A stretch of DNA of 64,000 bases from Hordeum vulgare subsp. vulgare (Eukaryota; Streptophyta; Magnoliopsida; Poales; Poaceae): the NCBI RefSeq assembly GCF_904849725.1, contig NC_058519.1:577316169-577380168 (forward strand), in the 5' to 3' direction. Below are positions 55,877 through 64,000 of the stretch, piece after piece. Made by a program: the position numbers and the translations under genes. The notes below the pieces were generated by a model, which worked only from the letters and a program-made list of their open reading frames with translations, did not search any database and was not told the origin of the DNA. Position 1 is the first letter of the stretch; each line of letters begins with the position of its first letter.

Positions 55877-57687
55877 TGTTGGAAATATGCCCTAGAGGAA
55901 ATAATAAATTAGTTATTATTATATTTCTTGGTTCATGATAATCGTTTATTATCCATGCTATAATTGTATTGATTGGAAACACAATACTTGTGTGGATACA
56001 TGGACAAAACACTGTCCCTAGTAAGCCTCTAGTTGACTAGCTCGTTGATCAAAGATGGTCAAGGTTTCCTGGCCATAGGCAAGTGTTGTCACTTGATAAC
56101 GGGATCACATCATTAGGAGAATCATGTGATGGACTAGACCCAAACTAATAGACGTAGCATGTTGATCGTGTCATTTTGTTGCTACTGTTTTCTGCGTGTC
56201 AAGTATTTATTCCTATGACCATGAGATCATATAACTCACTGACACCGGAGGAATGCTTTGTGTGTATCAAACGTCGCAACGTAACTGGGTGACTATAAAG
56301 ATGCTCTACAGGTATCTCCGAAGGTGTTAGTTGAGTTAGTATGGATCAAGACTGGGATTTGTCACTCCGTGTGAACGGAGAGGTATCTCGGGGCCCACTC
56401 GGTAATACAACATCACACACAAGCCTTGCAAGCAATGTAACTTAGTGTAAGTTGCGGGATCTTGTATTACGGAACGAGTAAAGAGACTTGCCAGTAAACG
56501 AGATTGAAATAGGTATACGGATACTGACGATCGAATCTCGGGCAAGTAACATACCGAAGGACAAAGGGAATGACATACGGGATTATATGAATCCTTGGCA
56601 CTGAGGTTCAAACGATAAGATCTTCATAGAATATGTAGGATCCAATATGGGCATCCAGGTCCCGCTATTGGATATTGACCGAGGAGTCTCTCGGGTCATG
56701 TCTACATAGTTCTCGAACCCGCAGGGTCTGCACACTTAAGGTTCGACGTTGTTTTATGCGTATTTGAGTTATATGGTTGGTTACCGAATGTTGTTCGGAG
56801 TCCCAGATGAGATCACGGACGTCACGAGGGTTTCCGGAATGGTCCGGAAACGAAGATTGATATATAGGATGACCTCATTTGGTTACCGGAAGGTTTTCGT
56901 GCATTACCGGAAAAGTTTCGGGCTCATCGGTAGTGTACCGGGAGTGCCGGGAGGGGTGCCGGGGACCATCGGGAGGGGTGTCACGCCCCAAGGGGTCTCA
57001 TGGGCTATGGGAAGAGATAAACCAGCCCCTAGTGGGCTGGAATAAGTTCCCACTAAGGCCCATAAGGTTTGAGAAGGAAAAAACACAAGGTGGAAAGAGT
57101 TTCCAAGTGGGAAGGTGGAATCCTACTCCAAGTAGGATTGGAGTAGGACTCCTCCACCTCCAATTTCGGCCAAACCTTTAGGTTTTGAGGCTGCCTCCTC
57201 CCCTCCCTCCCACCTATATATACGGAGGTTTTAGGGCTGATTTGAGACGACTTTCTCACGGCTGCCCGACCACATACCTCCACAGTTTTTCCTCTAGATC
57301 GCGTTTCTGCGGAGCTCGGGCGGAGCCCTGCTGAGACAAGATCATCACCAACCTCCGGAGCGACGTCACGCTGCCGGAGAACTCTTCTACCTCTCCGTCT
57401 CTCTTGCTGGATCAAGAAGGCCGAGATCATCGTCGAGTTGTACGTGTGCTGAACGCGGAGGTGCCGTCCGTTCGGTACTAGATCGTGGGACTGATCGCGG
57501 GATTGTTCGCGGGGCGGATCGAGGGACGTGAGGACGTTCCACTACATCAACCGCGTTCACTAACGCTTCTGCTGTACGATCTACAAGGGTACGTAGATCA
57601 CTCATCCCCTCTCGTAGATGGACATCACCATGATAGGTCTTCGTGCACGTAGGAAATTTTTTGTTTCCCTTGCGACGTTCCCCAACA
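55877..57687 (+). repeat. Right LTR (1811 bp)
   Basis: Same length as the left LTR, two differences seen by eye, ends CCAACA. Its TATA box (57215-57222) could drive transcription out of the element into the downstream 5S array. Confidence 0.95.
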
Positions 57688-57692
57688 CTAGG
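57688..57692 (+). repeat. Target site duplication, right (CTAGG)
   Basis: Exact copy of 49081-49085, directly after the right LTR. Confidence 0.95.
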
Positions 57693-57730
57693 ATGGGTGA
57701 CCTCCTGGGAAGTCCTCGTGTTGCATTCCC
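57693..57730 (+). pseudogene. 5S rRNA gene copy 156, 3' part (positions 83-120)
   Basis: The last 38 bases of a 5S gene, consensus in sequence. The following spacer has a long TAG tract with one TAA, which elsewhere follows type M genes, not type P. Confidence 0.96.
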
Positions 57731-57854
57731 CTTTTTAAATATATTTTTGCGCCACGTGACAAGGATGACGCGGGAGCGTGATCTATATGACCTCATTTTC
57801 TTATTTTTGACGATTACTGTGTGACTTTTCCCACCGCGCTTGACACCCAACGAC

Positions 57855-57907
<53 letters not shown>

Positions 57908-57971
57908 ATAGTAGTAGTAGTAGTAGTAGTAGTAGGGGCAAGCATAAGGAACAAATAGATAGTTGCATGTC

Positions 57972-58091
57972 GGATGCGATCATACCAGCACTAAAGCACC
58001 GGATCCCATTAGAACTCTGAAGTTAAGCGTCCTTGGGCGAGAGTAGTACTAGGATGGGTGACCTCCTGGGAAGTCCTCGTGTTGCATTCCC
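57972..58091 (+). rRNA. 5S rRNA: 5S ribosomal RNA gene, copy 157 (type N)
   Basis: C39T, C47T, G60C (A box). Confidence 0.97.
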
Positions 58092-58215
58092 CTTTTTAAA
58101 TATATTTTTGCGCCACGTGACAAGGATGACGCGGGACCGTGATCTATATGACCTCATTTTCTTATTTTTGACGATTACTGTGTGACTTTTCCCACCGCGC
58201 TTGACACCCAACGAC

Positions 58216-58271
<56 letters not shown>

Positions 58272-58314
58272 GTAGTAGGGGCAAGCATAAGGAACAAATA
58301 GATGGTTGCATGTC

Positions 58315-58434
58315 GGATGCGATCATACCAGCACTGAAGCACCGGATCCCATCAGAACTCCGAAGTTAAGCGTGTTTGGGCGAGAGTAGTACTAGGATGG
58401 GTGACCTCCTGGGAAGTCCTTGTGTTGCATTCCC
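58315..58434 (+). rRNA. 5S rRNA: 5S ribosomal RNA gene, copy 158 (type P)
   Basis: A22G, C61T (A box), C107T. Confidence 0.97.
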
Positions 58435-58615
58435 CTTTTTAAATATATTTTTGCGCCACGTGACAAGGATGACGCGGGAGCGTGATCTATATGACCTCAT
58501 TTTCTTATTTTTGACGATTACTGTGTGACTTTTCCCACCGCGCTTGACACCCAACGACTAGTAGTAGTAGTAGTAGTAGGGGCAAGCATAAGGAACAAAT
58601 AGATAGTTGCATGTC

Positions 58616-58735
58616 GGATGCGATCATACCAGCACTAAAGCACCGGATCCCATCAGAACTCCGAAGTTAACCGTGCTTGGGCGAGAGTAGTACTAGGATG
58701 GGTGACCTCCTAGGAAGTCCTCGTGTTGCATTCCC
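58616..58735 (+). rRNA. 5S rRNA: 5S ribosomal RNA gene, copy 159 (type M)
   Basis: G56C (A box), G97A (C box). Confidence 0.97.
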
Positions 58736-58859
58736 CTTTTTAAATATATTTTTGCGCCACGTGACAAGGATGACGCGGGAGCGTGATCTATATGACCTCA
58801 TTTTCTTATTTTTGACGATTACTGTGTGACTTTTCCCACCGCGCTTGACACCCAATGAC

Positions 58860-58921
<62 letters not shown>

Positions 58922-58985
58922 ATAGTAGTAGTAGTAGTAGTAGTAGTAGGGGCAAGCATAAGGAACAAATAGATAGTTGCATGTC

Positions 58986-59105
58986 GGATGCGATCATACC
59001 AGCACTAAAGCACCGGATCCCATTAGAACTCTGAAGTTAAGCGTCCTTGGGCGAGAGTAGTACTAGGATGGGTGACCTCCTGGGAAGTCCTCGTGTTGCA
59101 TTCCC
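58986..59105 (+). rRNA. 5S rRNA: 5S ribosomal RNA gene, copy 160 (type N)
   Basis: C39T, C47T, G60C (A box). Confidence 0.97.
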
Positions 59106-59229
59106 CTTTTTAAATATATTTTTGCGCCACGTGACAAGGATGACGCGGGAGCGTGATCTATATGACCTCATTTTCTTATTTTTGACGATTACTGTGTGAC
59201 TTTTCCCACCGCGCTTGACACCCAACGAC

Positions 59230-59262
<33 letters not shown>

Positions 59263-59298
59263 GGGCAAGCATAAGGAACAAATAGATAGTTGCATGTC

Positions 59299-59418
59299 GG
59301 ATGCGATCATACCAGCACTAAAGCACCGGATCCCATTAGAACTCCGAAGTTAAGCGTGCTTGGGCGAGAGTAGTACTAGGATGGGTGACCTCCTGGGAAG
59401 TCCTCGTGTTGCATTCCC
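59299..59418 (+). rRNA. 5S rRNA: 5S ribosomal RNA gene, copy 161
   Basis: C39T. Confidence 0.97.
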
Positions 59419-59542
59419 CTTTTTAAATATATTTTTGCGCCACGTGACAAGGATGACGCGGGACCGTGATCTATATGACCTCATTTTCTTATTTTTGACG
59501 ATTACTGTGTGACTTTTCCCACCGCGCTTGACACCCAACGAC

Positions 59543-59586
<44 letters not shown>

Positions 59587-59626
59587 GTAGGGGCAAGCAT
59601 AAGGAACAAATAGATGGTTGCATGTC

Positions 59627-59746
59627 GGATGCGATCATTCCAGCACTGAAGCACCGGATCCCATCAGAACTCCGAAGTTAAGCGTGTTTGGGCGAGAGTA
59701 GTACTAGGATGGGTGACGTCCTGGGAAGTCCTCGTGTTGCATTCCC
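59627..59746 (+). rRNA. 5S rRNA: 5S ribosomal RNA gene, copy 162 (type P)
   Basis: A13T, A22G, C61T (A box), C92G (C box), as copy 148. Confidence 0.97.
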
Positions 59747-59927
59747 CTTTTTAAATATATTTTTGCGCCACGTGACAAGGATGACGCGGGAGCGTGATCT
59801 ATATGACCTCATTTTCTTATTTTTGACGATTACTGTGTGACTTTTCCCACCGCGCTTGACACCCAACGACTAGTAGTAGTAGTAGTAGTAGGGGCAAGCA
59901 TAAGGAACAAATAGATAGTTGCATGTC

Positions 59928-60047
59928 GGATGCGATCATACCAGCACTAAAGCACCGGATCCCATCAGAACTCCGAAGTTAAGCGTGCTTGGGCGAGAGT
60001 AGTACTAGGATGGGTGACCTCCTGGGAAGTCCTCGTGTTGCATTCCC
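59928..60047 (+). rRNA. 5S rRNA: 5S ribosomal RNA gene, copy 163
   Basis: Matches consensus. Confidence 0.97.
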
Positions 60048-60249
60048 CTTTTTAAATATATTTTTGCGCCACGTGACAAGGATGACGCGGGACCGTGATC
60101 TATATGACCTCATTTTCTTATTTTTGACGATTACTGTGTGACTTTTCCCACCGCGCTTGACACCCAACGACTAGTAGTAGTAGTAGTAGTAGTACTAGTA
60201 GTAGTAGTAGTAGGGGCAAGCATAAGGAACAAATAGATAGTTGCATGTC

Positions 60250-60369
60250 GGATGCGATCATACCAGCACTAAAGCACCGGATCCCATCAGAACTCCGAAG
60301 TTAAGCGTGCTTGGGCGAGAGTAGTACTAGGATGGGTGACCTCCTGGGAAGTCCTCGTGTTGCATTCCC
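60250..60369 (+). rRNA. 5S rRNA: 5S ribosomal RNA gene, copy 164
   Basis: Matches consensus. Confidence 0.97.
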
Positions 60370-60558
60370 CTTTTTAAATATATTTTTGCGCCACGTGACA
60401 AGGATGACGCGGGACCGTGATCTATATGACCTCATTTTCTTATTTTTGACGATTACTGTGTGACTTTTCCCACCGCGCTTGACACCCAACGACTAGTAGT
60501 AGTAGTAGTAGTAGTAGTAGGGGCAAGCATAAGGAACAAATAGATATAGTTGCATGTC

Positions 60559-60678
60559 GGATGCGATCATACCAGCACTAAAGCACCGGATCCCATCAGA
60601 ACTCCGAAGTTAAGCGTGCTTGGGCGATAGTAGTACTAGGATGGGTGACCTCTTGGGAAGTCCTCGTGTTGCATTCCC
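60559..60678 (+). rRNA. 5S rRNA: 5S ribosomal RNA gene, copy 165 (type Q)
   Basis: G70T (IE), C95T (C box). The leader has an extra AT (GATATAGTT). Confidence 0.97.
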
Positions 60679-60802
60679 CTTTTTAAATATATTTTTGCGC
60701 CACGTGACAAGGATGACGCGGGAGCGTGATCTATATGACCTCATTTTCTTATTTTTGACGATTACTGTGTGACTTTTCCCACCGCGCTTGACACCCAACG
60801 AC

Positions 60803-60838
<36 letters not shown>

Positions 60839-60874
60839 GGGCAAGCATAAGGAACAAATAGATAGTTACATGTC

Positions 60875-60994
60875 GGATGCGATCATACCAGCACTAAAGC
60901 ACCGGATACCATCAGAACTCCGAAGTTAACCGTGCTTGGGCGAGAGTAGTACTAGGATGGGTGACCTCCTGGGAAGTCCTCGTGTTGCATTCCC
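60875..60994 (+). rRNA. 5S rRNA: 5S ribosomal RNA gene, copy 166 (type M)
   Basis: C34A, G56C (A box), as copy 154. Confidence 0.97.
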
Positions 60995-61118
60995 CTTTTT
61001 AAATATATTTTTGCGCCACGTGACAAGGATGACGCGGGAGCGTGATCTATATGACCTCATTTTATTATTTTTGACGATTACTGTGTGACTTTTCCCACCG
61101 CGCTTGACACCCAACGAC

Positions 61119-61156
<38 letters not shown>

Positions 61157-61253
61157 CTAGTAGTAGTAGTAGTAGTAGTAGTAATAGTAGTAGTAGTAAT
61201 AGTAGTAGTAGTAGTAGGGGCAAGCATAAGGAACAAATAGATAGTTGCATGTC

Positions 61254-61373
61254 GGATGCGATCATACCAGCACTAAAGCACCGGATCCCATTAGAACTCT
61301 GAAGTTAAGCTTGCTTGGGCGAGAGTAGTACTAGGATGGGTGACCTCGTGGGAAGTCCTCGTGTTGCATTCCC
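61254..61373 (+). rRNA. 5S rRNA: 5S ribosomal RNA gene, copy 167 (type N)
   Basis: C39T, C47T, G58T (A box), C95G (C box). Confidence 0.97.
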
Positions 61374-61497
61374 CTTTTTAAATATATTTTTGCGCCACGT
61401 GACAAGGATGACGCGGGACCGTGATCTATATGACCTCATTTTCTTATTTTTGACGATTACTGTGTGACTTTTCCCACCGCGCTTGACACCCAACGAC

Positions 61498-61544
<47 letters not shown>

Positions 61545-61587
61545 GTAGTAGGGGCAAGCATAAGTAACAAATAGATGGTTGCATGTC

Positions 61588-61707
61588 GGATGCGATCATA
61601 CCAGCACTGAAGCACCGGATCCCATCAGAACTCCGAAGTTAAGCGTGTTTGGGCGAGAGTAGTACTAGGATGGGTGACCTCCTGGGAAGTCCTCGTGTTG
61701 CATTCCC
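61588..61707 (+). rRNA. 5S rRNA: 5S ribosomal RNA gene, copy 168 (type P)
   Basis: A22G, C61T (A box). Confidence 0.97.
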
Positions 61708-61888
61708 CTTTTTAAATATATTTTTGCGCCACGTGACAAGGATGACGCGGGAGCGTGATCTATATGACCTCATTTTCTTATTTTTGACGATTACTGTGTG
61801 ACTTTTCCCACCGCGCTTGACACCCAACGACTAGTAGTAGTAGTAGTAGTAGGGGCAAGCATAAGGAACAAATAGATAGTTGCATGTC

Positions 61889-62008
61889 GGATGCGATCAT
61901 ACCAGCACTAAAGCACCGGATCCCATCAGAACTCCGAAGTTAACCGTGCTTGGGCGAGAGTAGTACTAGGATGGGTGACCTCCTGGGAAGTCCTCGTGTT
62001 GCATTCCC
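61889..62008 (+). rRNA. 5S rRNA: 5S ribosomal RNA gene, copy 169 (type M)
   Basis: G56C (A box). Confidence 0.97.
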
Positions 62009-62132
62009 CTTTTTAAATATATTTTTGCGCCACGTGACAAGGATGACGCGGGAGCGTGATCTATATGACCTCATTTTCTTATTTTTGACGATTACTGTGT
62101 GACTTTTCCCACCGCGCTTGACACCCAACGAC

Positions 62133-62167
<35 letters not shown>

Positions 62168-62228
62168 ATAGTAGTAGTAGTAGTAGTAGTAGGGGCAAGC
62201 ATAAGAAACAAATAGATAGTTGCATGTC

Positions 62229-62348
62229 GGATGCGATCATACCAGCACTAAAGCATCGGATCCCATTAGAACTCTGAAGTTAAGCGTGCTTGGGCGAGAG
62301 TAGTACTAGGATGGGTGACCTCCTGGGAAGTCCTCGTGTTGCATTCCC
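62229..62348 (+). rRNA. 5S rRNA: 5S ribosomal RNA gene, copy 170 (type N)
   Basis: C28T, C39T, C47T. Confidence 0.97.
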
Positions 62349-62475
62349 CTTTTTAAATATATTTTTGCGCCACGTGACAAGGATGACGCGGGACCGTGAT
62401 CTATATGACCTCATTTTCTTATTTTTGACGATTACTGTGTGACTTTTCCTACCGCGCTTGACACCCAACGACTAC

Positions 62476-62507
<32 letters not shown>

Positions 62508-62547
62508 GTAGGGGCAAGCATAAGGAACAAATAGATGGTTGCATGTC

Positions 62548-62667
62548 GGATGCGATCATTCCAGCACTGAAGCACCGGATCCCATCAGAACTCCGAAGTT
62601 AAGCGTGTTTGGGCGAGAGTAGTACTAGGATGGGTGACGTCCTGGGAAGTCCTCGTGTTGCATTCCC
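62548..62667 (+). rRNA. 5S rRNA: 5S ribosomal RNA gene, copy 171 (type P)
   Basis: A13T, A22G, C61T (A box), C92G (C box). Confidence 0.97.
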
Positions 62668-62848
62668 CTTTTTAAATATATTTTTGCGCCACGTGACAAG
62701 GATGACGCGGGAGCGTGATCTATATGACCTCATTTTCTTATTTTTGACGATTACTGTGTGACTTTTCCCACCGCGCTTGACACCCAACGACTAGTAGTAG
62801 TAGTAGTAGTAGGGGCAAGCATAAGGAACAAATAGATAGTTGCATGTC

Positions 62849-62968
62849 GGATGCGATCATACCAGCACTAAAGCACCGGATCCCATCAGAACTCCGAAGT
62901 TAAGCGTGCTTGGGCGAGAGTAGTACTAGGATGGGTGACCTCCTGGGAAGTCCTCGTGTTGCATTCCC
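62849..62968 (+). rRNA. 5S rRNA: 5S ribosomal RNA gene, copy 172
   Basis: Matches consensus. Confidence 0.97.
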
Positions 62969-63170
62969 CTTTTTAAATATATTTTTGCGCCACGTGACAA
63001 GGATGACGCGGGACCGTGATCTATATGACCTCATTTTCTTATTTTTGACGATTACTGTGTGACTTTTCCCACCGCGCTTGACACCCAACGACTAGTAGTA
63101 GTAGTAGTAGTAGTACTAGTAGTAGTACTAGTAGGGGCAAGGATAAGGAACAAATAGATAGTTGCATGTC

Positions 63171-63290
63171 GGATGCGATCATACCAGCACTAAAGCACCG
63201 GATCCCATCAGAACTCCGAAGTTAAGCGTGCTTGGGCGAGAGTAGTACTAGGATGGGTGACCTCCTGGGAAGTCCTCGTGTTGCATTCCC
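63171..63290 (+). rRNA. 5S rRNA: 5S ribosomal RNA gene, copy 173
   Basis: Matches consensus. Confidence 0.97.
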
Positions 63291-63480
63291 CTTTTTAAAT
63301 ATATTTTTGCGCCACGTGACAAGGATGACGCGGGACCGTGATCTATATGACCTCATTTTCTTATTTTTGACGATTACTGTGTGACTTTTCCCACCGCGCT
63401 TGACACCCAACGACTAGTAGTAGTAGTAGTAGTAGTAGTAGTAGGGGCAAGCATAAGGAACAAATAGATAGTTGCATGTC

Positions 63481-63600
63481 GGATGCGATCATAGCAGCAC
63501 TAAAGCACCGGATCCCATCAGAACTCCGAAGTTAAGCGTGCTTGGGCGATAGTAGTACTAGGATGGGTGACCTCTTGGGAAGTCCTCGTGTTGCATTCCC
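63481..63600 (+). rRNA. 5S rRNA: 5S ribosomal RNA gene, copy 174 (type Q)
   Basis: C14G, G70T (IE), C95T (C box). Confidence 0.97.
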
Positions 63601-63787
63601 CTTTTTAAATATATTTTTGCGCCACGTGACAAGGATGACGCGGGAGCGTGATCTATATGACCTCATTTTCTTATTTTTGACGATTACTGTGTGACTTTTC
63701 CCACCGCGCTTGACACCCAACGACTACTAGTAGTAGTACTAGTAGTAGTAGGGGCAAGCATAAGGAACAAATAGATAGTTGCATGTC

Positions 63788-63907
63788 GGATGCGATCATA
63801 CCAGCACTAAAGCACCGGATACCATCAGAACTCCGAAGTTAACCGTGCTTGGGCGAGAGTAGTACTAGGATGGGTGACCTCCTGGGAAGTCCTCGTGTTG
63901 CATTCCC
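63788..63907 (+). rRNA. 5S rRNA: 5S ribosomal RNA gene, copy 175 (type M)
   Basis: C34A, G56C (A box). Last copy; its spacer is cut by the window end. Confidence 0.97.
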
Positions 63908-64000
63908 CTTTTTAAATATATTTTTGCGCCACGTGACAAGGATGACGCGGGACCGTGATCTATATGACCTCATTTTCTTATTTTTGACGATTACTGTGTG

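Larger units (their letters stand above)
49086..57687 (+). mobile_element. Copia LTR retrotransposon, BARE/Angela/WIS-type, coding-defective (8602 bp)
   Basis: Two 1811-bp LTRs flank a 4980-bp internal region. The LTR ends are TGTTGG and CCAACA, and the element sits between CTAGG target duplications. The LTR start and the 3' end of pol are recognisable as the Triticeae BARE/Angela/WIS group. Order in the internal region is primer site, leader, gag, protease, integrase, RT, RNase H and polypurine tract, which is the Copia order. Every coding part is broken by stops or frame changes. The element lies in the same direction as the 5S genes. Subfamily is not resolved by eye. Confidence 0.95.
57972..63907 (+). 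repeat. Nine-unit higher-order repeat (about 2.9 kb)
   Basis: Types repeat as M N P M N P, two near-consensus units, then Q. Copies 162-166 and 171-175 are offset by 2913-2922 bp. The same order appears left of the retroelement at copies 143-155. Confidence 0.85.
57688..64000 (+). repeat. 5S rDNA tandem array, right segment (copy 156 3' part to copy 175)
   Basis: The same array resumes directly after the retroelement, in the same orientation and with the same variant types as the 42-49 kb region. It therefore reads as one array interrupted by an insertion. The window ends inside the spacer after copy 175 (63908-64000). Confidence 0.97.

Noticed and set aside
49086..57687. A Gypsy-type element or a solo LTR
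   Set aside because: Integrase precedes RT, which is the Copia order, and both LTRs plus an internal domain are present.

Overview
The window is a plant 5S ribosomal DNA array broken by one LTR retrotransposon. It contains 175 tandem 5S rRNA loci, all on the + strand, at a spacing of mostly 298-322 bp. Each unit is a 120-bp 5S gene plus a spacer. The spacer starts with a T-run (Pol III stop), continues through about 115 bp of conserved sequence, then a variable (TAG)n microsatellite, then about 40 bp leading to the next gene. The 5S sequence and the BARE/Angela/WIS-type element both point to a Triticeae grass. The short unit of about 300 bp with a TAG microsatellite fits barley (Hordeum) best, but the species is an inference.

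Layout: 1-49085 holds copies 1-155 and the 5' part of copy 156. 49086-57687 is an 8602-bp Copia-superfamily element with two 1811-bp LTRs and a 5-bp target duplication (CTAGG), inserted inside copy 156 after gene position 82. 57688-64000 holds the 3' part of copy 156 and copies 157-175. The array runs off both window ends. There are no protein-coding host genes. The antisense open frames that recur in nearly every unit are by-products of the repeat.

By reading every copy against the majority sequence, about 29 copies match it exactly and most others carry one to four changes. Four loci are structurally abnormal: two truncated copies (24090-24185 and 47446-47532), one with a 48-bp internal duplication of the promoter region (44732-44899), and the one split by the retroelement. 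Three copies lack one G and are 119 bp long. Linked gene and spacer variants recur in order, which reveals several higher-order repeats made of 2, 5, 6, 9 and about 12 units.

The retroelement has nearly identical LTRs (2 differences found by eye) but a coding region full of stops and frame breaks. It therefore looks young, yet probably moved using proteins from another element. The order of 5S variant types suggests that exactly one unit is missing at the insertion point. No new protein-based system is present; the interest lies in how the array rearranges and homogenises.
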